DNA of 64,000 nucleotides from Pontiella desulfatans (GCF_900890425.1 NZ_CAAHFG010000001.1:682001-746000); one strand, 5' to 3'; positions 16,119 through 25,451 are shown, numbered from the stretch's first letter. Notes: generated by a model not told the origin, from the letters alone. Numbers and translations: made by a program.

Positions 16119-18959
16119 ATGAAATGGATCGGAATCATTGTTATGGTTGGGTGCGCGGCCGTTGCCGATCTGCCGAATGTCGTCATGATCATGGCGGATG
16201 ACTGGGGTTGGTCGGATATCGCCGCCTATCGACGTCATCAGGGGCTGGATGATCCGATCCCGACTCCAAATCTCGACCGTATGGTGGAGCAGGGCATGAT
16301 GTTTACGGATGCCCATTCGCCTGCGGCATTGTGCGCTCCGACGCGCTTTTCGATGATGACCGGATCCAATCCCTACCGGAACGGCATGCAGTGGGGTACT
16401 TGGGGTTTCACTGCCACCAGTGCGTTTTCCACTGGGCGCAAACATGTGACAGTAGGGGAAATTGCCAAAACCGCAGGATATCGAACCGCCTTTTTCGGTA
16501 AGATGCATTTCGGGGGTGGGATCGAAAACTATGAAATAACGATGCCGAATTTCCCAACAAGTTATGGATTCGACTACACCTTCTGCACGCACGGCGGTAT
16601 TCAGGACTCGCCCTATCTCTATTTTGAAAATGACCGGTTTGTAAGGATTGATCCCTCGGATCCGCTGAATCCATCGCAGCCAGGGGTGAACTCGAACACC
16701 GTCTTCTGGACTAAAGGAAACTATACGATCCCGAACGGTACTGGGATCATCCAGACGGGCAAGGCTGATAATCCGAACCAGCATGAAGGCATTGGGGACG
16801 TGTATTGGAACTCCAGCCAGAACGGGATCATCAACTCGAAGAAGGCTGCGGCATTCATCAACGATCATTTGGACCGCCACCCGGATTCTCCCTTTATGAT
16901 GTATTATTGTGCTCCCCAGGTTCATTTGCCACATACTCCGCCGGTTGATTTCGAACCGAATGCGGACGGAACTCCGGGGGTGCCTCCGAATGTTCCTGTG
17001 GCCGGGGCGACGGGAGGCTCGAGCATTGCCGATGTCATTTATGAACTCGATCTGCAAGTGGGGCATATTCTGAGCGCGTTGGACGACCCCAATGGCGATG
17101 GCGATATCTCGGACAGTATTCTAACCAAAACACTGGTTATGTTCACTTCCGACAACGGCGGACTGGGAACCGACCGCGGTTTGCCGGATTATGATTCAAC
17201 GGGGGTGTTGCGTGGATGGAAAGCCCAAATGGAGGAGGGAGGCCACCGCGTTCCTTTTGTTGCGATGTGGCCGGGAATGATCGAAACCAATTCCGTGAGC
17301 GACCAGCTCATTTGCGGCCATGACTGGGTGGGCATCATGTATGCGTTGACCACGAACAGCATGGCTGCCGATCAGGCCATGGACTGTGCGAATATTCTCC
17401 CCATCCTGCTCGGTGAACAGGATGAAAATGTGCCGGTGCACGAGTTCATGCTTCACCAGAGCCAGAATTCAAAACTATATCCCTATGCCATCCGGCAGGG
17501 CGACTATGTGATGTTTTTCGACCAGGCTAAAGGGGGCGGGCCGCTCTATAATCTAGCAGACGATCTGGGGCAATCCACCAATCTGCTGGAAGGGGGGGGC
17601 TTGCCGGAACACGTTTCTTTGAGCAACCAACTGCATACCCTCTATCTTCAGCATGACCAGATGAACGACCCTCGGACAACGACCGCCTATATGGCCCCCG
17701 ATGTGCATCCGCCGCTGCCGAATCCTGCCGGTTTTTCGCTTGTGCCCAAGGCGATTGGATCTTCTGCGATATCCATGAAGTCCTATTCAGGCGCTGACGT
17801 CAGTAGGCCGGTGGAGTATCGCTTCACAGAAAACAGTGGTCATGAGGGCGGTACGTCGTCGGGGTGGCAAACCTCTTCGTCTTTTATCGATGATCGGTTG
17901 TTACCCGGCCTGACCTATTCCTATTCCGTGCAAATGCGTGATGCACTCGGTCATGTCGGAGCGGTGAGCTCCGTTTTTCACGTCACCACGGACACGAATA
18001 GCGCGATCTTTGCCGATGACTTTGAGAATTCTTCCGACGCGGGCGATATCGCCGCCGCACCCTATCCCTCGGGCATCTGGCACCATCAGGCCACGGAGGA
18101 TTGGGCGTGGGATGAATCTGCGGCCGACACCTCGGTGCACATCGGAGACTACGGCAACCTCGCCGGAAAAGAGCTTCGTTTGGGCTGGGGCTATGACGAA
18201 GTGGTTACGATGGTCTCCACTACGGTTGCGATTGATACCAACCGCACCTACACGCTGAGCGGTAGCTGGGAAATGGACAGCACTCCGTTCCTGCCGTTGG
18301 GCTTCATTGCCGGGCTGGCTGAATTCAGTGCGGCAGACGGGGTGCTGGTGCAGCGGCTTACGCCCGACTTCCACGTCTTCGGCAACACCAATGCCCCAAC
18401 TCTCGGCGATACCGGCACGTTCGAGATTGTTCTTTCGCCCGTCGACATGGCCGATGCCGGGATTGCTCCCGGCAACACCCTCGGCATCTTTTTCCATCAT
18501 GACGACGACGGCGTACTCTACAGTGAACATGGTTCGGAAAAGGGCGATGTTTATCTGGTGGATGACATATTGCTGTCTGCCGACATCGATGGAATGTTTG
18601 GGCAGTGGTTGGTCAACTATGGCATTACCGGTCAAATGGCCGATCCGGATGGCGACGGGGTGGGCAACCTTCATGAATTTGCATTGGGCGGGAATCCGAC
18701 GAACCCGGGATCCACTGGTCATGCGCCGGAATTAGGAACGGAATCGAATGTGTTCCGCTATGTTTATCCGCGCCGCGCCGATTCCGGCCTGAACTATGCC
18801 CTGGAAGCAACCTCGAACCTTCTTTCCAACGATTGGAAAACGGGGGAGCACATCGAACTGCCGGTTGCCGGGATGCTCGACGCTGATTTCGAATCGGTTA
18901 CCAATGAGCTTCCCGTCTCCACCAGCCAGATGTTCCTTCGCTTGCTCATTGAAGAATAA
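16119..18959 (+). CDS. Multidomain S1 sulfatase (CAPTR) with FnIII-like and recurrent modules
   Basis: This 946-residue exported protein is almost twice the length of a normal sulfatase. After a signal peptide (about 1-16) the sulfatase domain (about 17-520) shows MADDWGWSD, the formylglycine motif C72-APTR, FFGKMHFGGG and FTSDNGGLG. A fibronectin III-like stretch (about 530-630) follows. Next is the roughly 190-residue module (635-825, GWGYDEVV, GFIAGLAEFSA, IFFHHDDDG) shared with the GH-A-like enzyme at 5025. The recurrent C-terminal module (828-946, DPDGDGVGN, LGGNP) completes it. It starts 4 bp after the previous stop. Sharing two C-terminal modules with a glycoside hydrolase suggests both enzymes are targeted to the same surface or glycan. 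Confidence 0.88.
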   Translation: MKWIGIIVMVGCAAVADLPNVVMIMADDWGWSDIAAYRRHQGLDDPIPTPNLDRMVEQGMMFTDAHSPAALCAPTRFSMMTGSNPYRNGMQWGTWGFTATSAFSTGRKHVTVGEIAKTAGYRTAFFGKMHFGGGIENYEITMPNFPTSYGFDYTFCTHGGIQDSPYLYFENDRFVRIDPSDPLNPSQPGVNSNTVFWTKGNYTIPNGTGIIQTGKADNPNQHEGIGDVYWNSSQNGIINSKKAAAFINDHLDRHPDSPFMMYYCAPQVHLPHTPPVDFEPNADGTPGVPPNVPVAGATGGSSIADVIYELDLQVGHILSALDDPNGDGDISDSILTKTLVMFTSDNGGLGTDRGLPDYDSTGVLRGWKAQMEEGGHRVPFVAMWPGMIETNSVSDQLICGHDWVGIMYALTTNSMAADQAMDCANILPILLGEQDENVPVHEFMLHQSQNSKLYPYAIRQGDYVMFFDQAKGGGPLYNLADDLGQSTNLLEGGGLPEHVSLSNQLHTLYLQHDQMNDPRTTTAYMAPDVHPPLPNPAGFSLVPKAIGSSAISMKSYSGADVSRPVEYRFTENSGHEGGTSSGWQTSSSFIDDRLLPGLTYSYSVQMRDALGHVGAVSSVFHVTTDTNSAIFADDFENSSDAGDIAAAPYPSGIWHHQATEDWAWDESAADTSVHIGDYGNLAGKELRLGWGYDEVVTMVSTTVAIDTNRTYTLSGSWEMDSTPFLPLGFIAGLAEFSAADGVLVQRLTPDFHVFGNTNAPTLGDTGTFEIVLSPVDMADAGIAPGNTLGIFFHHDDDGVLYSEHGSEKGDVYLVDDILLSADIDGMFGQWLVNYGITGQMADPDGDGVGNLHEFALGGNPTNPGSTGHAPELGTESNVFRYVYPRRADSGLNYALEATSNLLSNDWKTGEHIELPVAGMLDADFESVTNELPVSTSQMFLRLLIEE

Positions 18960-18978
18960 ATCCAACTAAAAGGTTTCT

Positions 18979-20154
18979 ATGAAACAATACTTAAAACTTA
19001 TCGTTCTGACGCTGTTTGCCGGCTCTTTCGCGGCGGAACACGCTTATGCATCGATTGCGTCCGGGGAAATTTGGCGCGATGATCGCGGCGTTCATATCAA
19101 TGCTCATGGAGGTGGAATTCTCCGCCACAAGAATACCTACTATTGGTTTGGTGAGCATAAAATCGAAGGGAAGGCGGGCAACCGTGCGCATGTCGGTGTG
19201 CATGTCTATTCATCGAAGAATCTGCAGGACTGGTCGGACTGCGGTATCGCGCTGAACGTTTCGAACGATCCTAAATCGGAAATTACGAAAGGTTGCATTC
19301 TCGAACGGCCGAAGGTGGTGTTCAACGAGAAGACCCGAAAATTTGTAATGTGGTTTCATCTGGAACATAAAGATGCCAAGCCGCAACCCTATTCGACGGC
19401 CCGCTCCGCCGTCGCCGTCGCGGACGAGGTGACGGGCCCCTACACGTTCCTTCACAGCCTGCGCGGCACTCCGGAAAACTGGCCGATCAATTTTCCGGAA
19501 GAGATGAGGAACCAGTTCGACGTGAAAGACGACTATTACCACGGCTCTGCATCCTGGGAGGAAAAAGCGGAGACCCATCAGCGCGGGCTTGCGGTGAATA
19601 CCTGTTTTCACGAAGGGCAGATGAGCCGCGACCAGACGGTTTTCGTGGATGACGATGGCACAGCTTATCACATCGCGGCTTCGGAACATAACGCGACGTT
19701 GCATATCCGCGAACTGAACGAGAGCTACACCGGTTATACCGGAAAATATATCCGCATTTTCCCGGGGCGCTATCATGAAGCTCCGGCGGTTTTCAAGCGG
19801 GAGGGCAAATATTATCTGATTTCCAGCGGGTGCACCGGTTGGGCTCCCAATGCGGCACGCTCGGCGGTTGCCGACGACATCATGGGGGAATGGACTGAAC
19901 TGGGGAATCCCTGCGTGGGCATTAATCCGGGCAACAACATGGGCCCCGAAAAAACCTTTGGTGCCCAGAGTACCTTTGTTTTGCCGGTCACCGGAAAAAA
20001 AGATGCCTATATCGCGATGTTCGATATCTGGAGCCCGGGAAACGCGATTGATGGACGCTATGTCTGGCTGCCCATTGAATTCGCCGATGAAGGTTTCTAC
20101 GTGCCTTGGAAGAGCGCGTGGTCGATTTCCTCGTTTGAAGATATGGAGAATTGA
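18979..20154 (+). CDS. GH43-like five-bladed beta-propeller glycosidase
   Basis: This 391-residue exported protein has a signal peptide (about 1-25). The sequence has the GH43 propeller pattern: the opening HINAHGGGILRHKNTYYWFGE, then LERPKVVFNEKTRKFVMW, DQTVFVDDDGTAYHI and HEAPAVFKREGKYYLISSG. The combination most resembles GH43 subfamilies related to exo-beta-1,3-galactanases (43_24 and 43_34 types). That subfamily call is from memory and needs a profile search. It would remove terminal sugars from a galactan or xylose/arabinose-decorated chain. It lies 19 bp after one sulfatase and 1 bp before another, so it is co-transcribed with them. Confidence 0.78.
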   Translation: MKQYLKLIVLTLFAGSFAAEHAYASIASGEIWRDDRGVHINAHGGGILRHKNTYYWFGEHKIEGKAGNRAHVGVHVYSSKNLQDWSDCGIALNVSNDPKSEITKGCILERPKVVFNEKTRKFVMWFHLEHKDAKPQPYSTARSAVAVADEVTGPYTFLHSLRGTPENWPINFPEEMRNQFDVKDDYYHGSASWEEKAETHQRGLAVNTCFHEGQMSRDQTVFVDDDGTAYHIAASEHNATLHIRELNESYTGYTGKYIRIFPGRYHEAPAVFKREGKYYLISSGCTGWAPNAARSAVADDIMGEWTELGNPCVGINPGNNMGPEKTFGAQSTFVLPVTGKKDAYIAMFDIWSPGNAIDGRYVWLPIEFADEGFYVPWKSAWSISSFEDMEN

Positions 20155-20155
20155 T

Positions 20156-21592
20156 ATGAAGCAACTGGCTTTAATCGTGGGGATAGGCCTGGCACTCACT
20201 GTTGCCTCGGCAGGCAATAGGCCGAACATTCTGTTTATTGCGATCGACGATATGAACGACTGGACGGGCTTTCTCGGCGGGCATCCGCAGGCGCAGACAC
20301 CCAACATGGATAAGTTGGCAAAGAAGGGGATCAATTTCACCAATGCGCATTGTTCCGCACCCGGTTGCTCGCCGAGCCGAAACGCATTGCTCTACGGAGT
20401 GGAGCCGTTCAATTCCGGGCTCTATGCCTTTTATGACCAGGAAGGCTTCTCGGATAAAGTGCTCGAGGATTATGCATCGATTCCACAGTTTTTTAAAAAC
20501 AAGGGCTACCGCACCTATGGTTCGGGCAAGATCCACCACCGGCGAGTTCCAACTGACGTGGAGTGGACGGAGTTTTATGAATTGGAAAAGTCCAATCCTC
20601 TGAAGTTCGACGACGTCGAGGGCTACCGCCAGGGCAAATCGAACAAAATGCGTTTTTCGCCGACGCTCAGTCCGCTGGAAGACCATACCGACTACAAAAA
20701 CACCGCGTTCGGTGTGGATGTGTTGTCGCGCGAACACGACAAGCCGTTCTTTCTGGCGGTCGGTATCGTGAGACCGCATCTTCCGTTTACCTGCCCTAAG
20801 CAGTTCTTCGACCTCTATCCCAAGGAGGTGGAACCTCCCCGGATCAACCCGACCGATCATTCCGACATTCCGGCGGTTGGCAAGGCAATGGCGAAGGTGA
20901 GCGACGACCGCCGTTTTAAACAAGACGAGGCCTGGAACAAAGTGAGGCGTGCCTATCTTGCCTGCATTTCATGGGCGGACTACAACGTCGGTCGTCTGCT
21001 CGATGCGCTCGATGCCAGCCCGTATGCCGGAAACACAGTGGTAGTCCTATGGTCGGACCACGGCTACGGTTTGGGCGAGAAAAAGCATTTCCGCAAATTT
21101 GCCCTGTGGGAGGAGACGACCCGTGTTCCGTTCATTATCTGGGATGCACGTGAGGGCAAGCCGGTTGCCGGGCGAGAGGTGAAGGAGGGTGTTTCGCTCA
21201 TCAACATTTACCGTACGCTGGCTGAACTCTCGAATCTCGATTCTCCGGAGTATGTGGATGGATTCAGTTTGGTGCCTCAATTGAGAGATCATGAGGCTCC
21301 GGTGGAGGGGCAGGCGATCTGTTCGTGGGGCAGGGGCAACTATACCGTGCGCACCCGCGACTGGCGCTACACCCGCTACTACAACGGCGGGGAAGAACTG
21401 TACGACCATACCAAGGATCCCGACGAATGGACCAACCTCGCGAAGAATCCTGAATATACCGAGGTGAAAAACCGTTTGTCCTCCAAGCTTCCGCGGCAGG
21501 AGGCTCCCATCGTGTTGGATGGGCTGGAGGGCTGGAGTATTCCTTACAGCGCTGACAAACCGCTGGAAAAAACGAATAAGGGTGAAGAATGA
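20156..21592 (+). CDS. S1 family sulfatase (CSPSR), short form
   Basis: I place the start at the ATG at 20156, one base after the preceding stop. It opens a normal Sec signal peptide (MKQLALIVGIGLALTVASA), whereas the longer frame upstream only reads across the GH43 gene. The 478-residue protein resembles iduronate-2-sulfatase-type enzymes: FIAIDDMNDW for metal binding, C71-SPSR as formylglycine site, GIVRPHLPF, WSDHGYGLGEKKHF, and a C-terminal YTRYYNGGEELYDHTKDP. It has no EF-hand tail, unlike the next gene. The substrate is unknown. The iduronate-2-sulfatase label is only a fold-level resemblance. Confidence 0.9.
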   Translation: MKQLALIVGIGLALTVASAGNRPNILFIAIDDMNDWTGFLGGHPQAQTPNMDKLAKKGINFTNAHCSAPGCSPSRNALLYGVEPFNSGLYAFYDQEGFSDKVLEDYASIPQFFKNKGYRTYGSGKIHHRRVPTDVEWTEFYELEKSNPLKFDDVEGYRQGKSNKMRFSPTLSPLEDHTDYKNTAFGVDVLSREHDKPFFLAVGIVRPHLPFTCPKQFFDLYPKEVEPPRINPTDHSDIPAVGKAMAKVSDDRRFKQDEAWNKVRRAYLACISWADYNVGRLLDALDASPYAGNTVVVLWSDHGYGLGEKKHFRKFALWEETTRVPFIIWDAREGKPVAGREVKEGVSLINIYRTLAELSNLDSPEYVDGFSLVPQLRDHEAPVEGQAICSWGRGNYTVRTRDWRYTRYYNGGEELYDHTKDPDEWTNLAKNPEYTEVKNRLSSKLPRQEAPIVLDGLEGWSIPYSADKPLEKTNKGEE

Positions 21593-21795
21593 GGAGGCAA
21601 GTGGCTGTCGCATTTGCTTTGGCCCGGCCTCTTTATGGCCGCCCGGGAAAGTCCATCGGGCCTGTTGCCTGAGGCTCTGGAGGAGTGGACTCCTTCGTGG
21701 CATGGCGTGAAGGTAATAACGGATTCCGACGGTATGTTGACGTATGCGCAGGAACCTTGCGACAGGCCGCAGGTTGCCGAAAATGGAGAACAGAA
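21593..21795. other. Gap of 203 bp within the sulfatase string
   Basis: This stretch separates two sulfatase genes that are otherwise part of a tight string. One frame (about 21614-21811) is open without stops and has coding-like codon use, but I recognise nothing in it. It may be the remnant of a deleted gene. I see no clear terminator. AATGGAGAA just before 21796 serves as ribosome-binding site for the next gene. Confidence 0.35.
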
Positions 21796-23619
21796 ATGGA
21801 TAAGAAGCTGACTGCCGCCGCTGTGGCTGCGTTGCTGGTTGGCGGCGTTTTTGCCGCACAGCCCCCCAATGTGGTGCTGATTGTCTGCGACGATCTTAAT
21901 GATTACATCACCGGCATTCCCGGAGCGACGGGGCATCCGCAGGCAATTACGCCGAACCTGGAAAAGCTGGCAACGTCGGGCGTCGCTTTCCGCCGCGCCT
22001 ATTCGAACCATCCGGTCTGTGCGCCATCGCGCTCCAGCTTCCTGACGGGCATCTATGGCCATACATCCGGCAATCTGTTTTGGAACAAGTGGTTCCAGAA
22101 CCCCGTGCTGAAAAACTCCCGCTCGTTGATGGATCATTTCAAGCAGAATGGCTACCACGTGGCTGGTTCCGGCAAGCTGATGCACCACGACAAACCCGAT
22201 GAGTGGAGCGAATTCAAATATAAAGCCGACTATGGCCCGATGGCCTATGATGGTGAAAAGCGGGTGGCGCATCCGGGCGTGCCGAAACCGTTCAGCGATA
22301 TCGGCTCGGTGGATGGCTCCTGGGGCGCGCTGGAAGATGTGCCCTATGCCAATGACGGTAATCCGGAATCGGGATGGATTTATGGTGACTGGAGCAAGCT
22401 GAAGTCGATGAAGCCGGGCGACCCGACTCCGGATGAACGCAATGCGGATTGGGCTGCGGGCAAAATCGCTGATTTTTCAAAACAGAAAAACGGGAAGCCC
22501 TTTTTCCTTGGAGTCGGTTTTATCCGTCCGCATACGCCGCTGCATGTCTCGCAGAAATATTTCGACATGTATCCGCTCGATCAGTTGGAACTTCCGATAA
22601 TTAAAACCGATGATGCGGCGGATACGCACTACAGGGAAATCTTTGACCCGAACCACAAAGGGTTGCGGTATTACCGGACTCTGGTTGAAGCTTTTAATGG
22701 AGATGAGGAAAAGGCCGTTAAGGTCTTTGCCCAGGCCTATCTGGCCTGTGTGACGGCCGTGGACGAATGTATCGGCACCGTGGTCGATGCCATCGATAAC
22801 AGCCCCTTCAAAGACAATACGATTATTGTGGTGACGTCCGACCATGGATGGCAGATGGGGCAGAAAGACTACCTTTTCAAAAATTCCCCATGGGAAGAGA
22901 GTACCCGTATTCCGTTTGTCGTGCGGGCTCCCGGAATCGCCCAGGCTGGTGCGGTTGCTGAGCATCCGGTTTCACTGGTCGATCTCTATCCGACCTTGGT
23001 GGACTTGTGCGGTTTGCCGAAAGAGACGCGTAAGAATGAAAACGGCGCCGCGCTGGATGGCCACAGTATTCGCCCGTTCCTCGTGAATCCGGAAAGCCGC
23101 AGTTGGGCGGGGCCGGAAGGGGCTCTTTCCATGATTTATATTGGAGAACTCAATAAAGGATATACAGCGGAAGAAAAAAACAGGATTGAAAACCAGCATT
23201 GGAGCTACCGCACTGAACGGTGGCGGTACATCCGCTATAACGACGGCGTGGAAGAGCTATACGATCATGAAAACGATCCGCGCGAGTGGAAGAATCTGGC
23301 AAACTCGCCCGAACATCAAGCCATTAGGAAGCAGCTCAACCAGCAGGTCTTCAGCCTCGTTAACGAGACGGCCATAAGGCAGCAACCCCAAACGAAACCT
23401 GTGACCCCGAAAAAAAAATGGGATTGGTTTACTGCCCTGGATTCGAACAAGGACGATAGGGTAACGGAAGGCGAGTGGCTGACCTGGAATAAAAAATCTG
23501 CCGTTAAAAAGGGCGAGGCCTTCAATGAAACACAGCAGAAAACCTACTTTGCCGAGCGTGATACCAACGGCGACGGGTGGCTGACCCGTCAGGAACTCGA
23601 AAAAGCCAAAAATAAGTGA
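21796..23619 (+). CDS. S1 family sulfatase (CAPSR) with C-terminal EF-hand pair
   Basis: The ATG at 21796 (after GGAGAA) opens a good signal peptide (MDKKLTAAAVAALLVGGVFA). An in-frame start at 21685 would bury it. The 607-residue protein has VCDDLNDYITG, the formylglycine motif C75-APSR, GSGKLMHH, GFIRPHTPLHV and TSDHGWQMGQKDY, a pattern typical of iduronate-2-sulfatase-like S1 enzymes. Its tail holds two calcium loops, DSNKDDRVTEGE and DTNGDGWLTRQE. It is closely related over the catalytic domain to the sulfatase at 53757 in the right block, which lacks the tail. It is the last gene before the tRNA fragment. Confidence 0.9.
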   Translation: MDKKLTAAAVAALLVGGVFAAQPPNVVLIVCDDLNDYITGIPGATGHPQAITPNLEKLATSGVAFRRAYSNHPVCAPSRSSFLTGIYGHTSGNLFWNKWFQNPVLKNSRSLMDHFKQNGYHVAGSGKLMHHDKPDEWSEFKYKADYGPMAYDGEKRVAHPGVPKPFSDIGSVDGSWGALEDVPYANDGNPESGWIYGDWSKLKSMKPGDPTPDERNADWAAGKIADFSKQKNGKPFFLGVGFIRPHTPLHVSQKYFDMYPLDQLELPIIKTDDAADTHYREIFDPNHKGLRYYRTLVEAFNGDEEKAVKVFAQAYLACVTAVDECIGTVVDAIDNSPFKDNTIIVVTSDHGWQMGQKDYLFKNSPWEESTRIPFVVRAPGIAQAGAVAEHPVSLVDLYPTLVDLCGLPKETRKNENGAALDGHSIRPFLVNPESRSWAGPEGALSMIYIGELNKGYTAEEKNRIENQHWSYRTERWRYIRYNDGVEELYDHENDPREWKNLANSPEHQAIRKQLNQQVFSLVNETAIRQQPQTKPVTPKKKWDWFTALDSNKDDRVTEGEWLTWNKKSAVKKGEAFNETQQKTYFAERDTNGDGWLTRQELEKAKNK

Positions 23620-23699
23620 ATTACAGGTTGCGAGTCATTGTCCTGCGTGGGTAAAGAAAACCGCCCTCGCCCCGTCTTTGGTGGAGAACCCCAAAAATA

Positions 23700-23725
23700 A
23701 AGGCCGGAACGTGTGTTCCGGCCTT
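23700..23725 (-). terminator. Rho-independent terminator downstream of the tRNA fragment
   Basis: A perfect 11-bp stem, AAGGCCGGAAC / GTTCCGGCCTT, has a 4-base loop and, read on the minus strand, is followed by TATTTTTGG. It begins 5 bases beyond the CCA end of the tRNA fragment. It therefore looks like the native terminator of that tRNA gene. It could also stop + strand transcripts from the sulfatase at 21796, but there is no T-run on that side. Confidence 0.8.
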
Positions 23726-23730
23726 GAAGT

Positions 23731-23775
23731 TGGTAGCGGGGATTGGATTTGAACCAATGACCTTCAGGTTATGAG
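23731..23775 (-). tRNA. 3' half of a tRNA with CAU anticodon (fragment)
   Basis: Read on the minus strand it gives the anticodon loop CTCATAA (anticodon CAT), the 3' anticodon stem CCTGA, a short variable loop, a complete T-arm (ATTGG TTCAAAT CCAAT), the acceptor strand CCCCGCT and ACCA. The 5' half is missing: the bases before the loop do not complete the anticodon stem, and there is no D-arm or matching AGCGGGG. This is the form left at one junction when an integrative element inserts at the anticodon loop/3' end of a tRNA gene. The intact copy should be at the other end of the element. It is not functional as it stands. Confidence 0.8.
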
Positions 23776-24102
23776 AATGATTGTGGCCATTTTCATAACC
23801 TTTTATCATTCTGTAATTTATAAATAACCCGTTCTCCAGTAGATGCTTAATTGATTCCGTATCTACCAACATGCCCGGCATGCCGGGCACCGTTTGTCCA
23901 CAAAATGTCCACAATTCTAGATGTGGAGTCAATCTGTAACGCCATCTATAAAGCATGGGCGAGTTTGGAGGGTGCGGTTGGGTGTCGCGTCCAGAAGTGA
24001 CAGGGAAGCAAGAGTTGGACGAACGAAATTGAGCTGAAAAATTTGGAAACACAACGCGGAAACACATAGAAAGAAGTATGGGAAGGTGGGCATCAACTGA
24101 AG
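23776..24102. other. Non-coding stretch next to the tRNA fragment, with a perfect palindrome
   Basis: About 330 bp without a believable gene. A minus-strand frame of 166 codons runs through it but reads through the tRNA fragment and its terminator, so I treat it as spurious. At 23872-23889 there is a perfect 18-bp palindrome, TGCCCGGCA-TGCCGGGCA. The minus strand near it (an in-frame FCGQTVPG) could be a remnant from the end of an integrase gene, but this is weak. Confidence 0.4.
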
Positions 24103-25437
24103 TTACACAATCAGGGCGCACGATAGCGACCGTTCATAATGAACGGGCAGGGGTGTTTTGATGCTGACAACCAGGCAACTACGCGGCGGCGCGGTAATAG
24201 TGCGAAATGATTCCGCCGAGCCTCTTTTCCCGTTTAATTTCACCTTCAGTCGTGGGTGTGAAATCAACGTTAAGAACCGTATTGCTGATCTCTTTTCCTT
24301 GGTGAGGCCGTGTGAAATTGTAATGCGCCAACCACTCTCGGTTGATGTAGTCAAGGTGTTCAAGACTCAGGCAAACAAAGTGATCGAGGCACTGCGCTTT
24401 AATGGTAGAAATATAGCTCTCCGCGTATCCATTCGCTTGTGGGGTGCGTGGTGGAGTTCGGATTATTGTCGTTCCCGAACCTTTCCAGAAGGCATCGAAG
24501 CTCGCCGCGAATTTCGTATCGCGGTCACGGATGAGGTGACTTGCTCCGACTCCAATATCATCCAGCCACATGGAGGCGTTCCGCGCTTGTTGAAGCACCC
24601 ATTTTTCATCGGGATGAAACGTGGCCGGACTCATGAAGACGCGGCGGCTGCCGAGATGGATAAACACCAGCACATACGCGTCAATTTTCCCCATGAGCGT
24701 ATAGACCGGCTTCGTAAAAAAGTCGATCGCGACGAGCGTTTCAATATGCGAGCTGATAAACTTCGACCATGTACTGTCCGGGTTCTTCAGCGCTTTATCC
24801 GGAACCGGATTGAGGCCGTTGCGTTTCATAATGTCGCGGATAGTCGTCAGTCCAATTTTGATTCCCAACTTTTTCAGTTCCCCAAAGATTCGCTTATATC
24901 CCCATCCAAGGTTTTCGGAGGCGAGTCTGATAATCAATTGGATGGTTCCCTCATCCGTTTCCGGGCGACCGCCCTTGCGCTTCGGCTTTTTACCCGCCTT
25001 CTTCCGCAACCAATCACGATAGGTGCGGGGCTTTACCACCAGCATGACATCGGAAATGTCATGATCGATCAAAGCCCCCAGCCGCATAAGTTCCGTACGC
25101 TCCCTTTCCTCCGTAATGATCCGCGGGTCGTCAATTCGGTCGCGCAGCATTTCGATCTGGTACTTCAGTATCTGAAGACGCGCATCGTAGCGCGGCATGA
25201 AAAACCGCGAGATGAGAATGAATACCACCTGCAAAAACCAAGAATCCCCGTTGCTCTTCTCCAAAATCAATCCCTCTCAAATTCGTTGCTACCCATGAGC
25301 TTGCAGGAAGCGATACCTTTCCGCACCCCTAAGAAATCAACTAAACGTGAAAATTTACCGAAGAAGAGTGAGTCGAGCCACCGAAAAGCTGGATTTGTCG
25401 TCGGGTTTATGGGAATCTCTGGACCGTTAATTTGTTA
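24103..25437 (-). mobile_element. Insertion element carrying a DDE integrase/transposase
   Basis: The element is about 1.3 kb around one transposase gene on the minus strand. I place the ends at weak imperfect inverted repeats. The left end reads TTACACAATCAGGGCGCA inward (24103-24120). The right end reads TAACAAATTAACGGTCCA inward on the minus strand (25420-25437). They agree at 11 of 18 positions. I could not see a target-site duplication, so the borders are tentative. The left end also contains a perfect palindrome, CCGTTCAT-A-ATGAACGG (24130-24146). The right border lies 14 bp before the DUF4160 start. Confidence 0.45.
24179..25270 (-). CDS. Integrase core domain (rve) transposase
   Basis: A 363-residue protein on the opposite strand from every other protein gene here. 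Residues about 10-60 form a hydrophobic then helical N-terminus that is usual for this group of integrase-core proteins. About 95-160 is a helix-turn-helix-type region (GWGYKRIFGELKKLGIKIG). The catalytic core (about 170-320) has the DDE triad: D183 in VAIDFFTK, D249 (or D251) in IRDRDTKF and E284 in GYAESYISTIK. The end NFTRPHQG is typical of the family. It would cut and join the ends of its own element. The frame is intact, so the element may still be active. Confidence 0.85.
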   Translation of the reverse strand: MILEKSNGDSWFLQVVFILISRFFMPRYDARLQILKYQIEMLRDRIDDPRIITEERERTELMRLGALIDHDISDVMLVVKPRTYRDWLRKKAGKKPKRKGGRPETDEGTIQLIIRLASENLGWGYKRIFGELKKLGIKIGLTTIRDIMKRNGLNPVPDKALKNPDSTWSKFISSHIETLVAIDFFTKPVYTLMGKIDAYVLVFIHLGSRRVFMSPATFHPDEKWVLQQARNASMWLDDIGVGASHLIRDRDTKFAASFDAFWKGSGTTIIRTPPRTPQANGYAESYISTIKAQCLDHFVCLSLEHLDYINREWLAHYNFTRPHQGKEISNTVLNVDFTPTTEGEIKREKRLGGIISHYYRAAA

Positions 25438-25451
25438 GAGAGGTTTTATCT

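Noticed and set aside
19850-20155. N-terminal extension of the sulfatase at 20156
   Set aside because: It overlaps the GH43-like gene in another frame and would hide a proper signal peptide.
21685-21795. N-terminal extension of the sulfatase at 21796
   Set aside because: The ATG at 21796 has its own ribosome-binding site and starts a typical signal peptide.
23621-24121. Minus-strand ORF of 166 codons
   Set aside because: It reads through the tRNA fragment and its terminator, so it is not a plausible protein gene.
24158-25438. Long + strand ORF of 426 codons
   Set aside because: It lies antisense to the transposase, whose DDE motifs are clear. The translation has no recognisable features.
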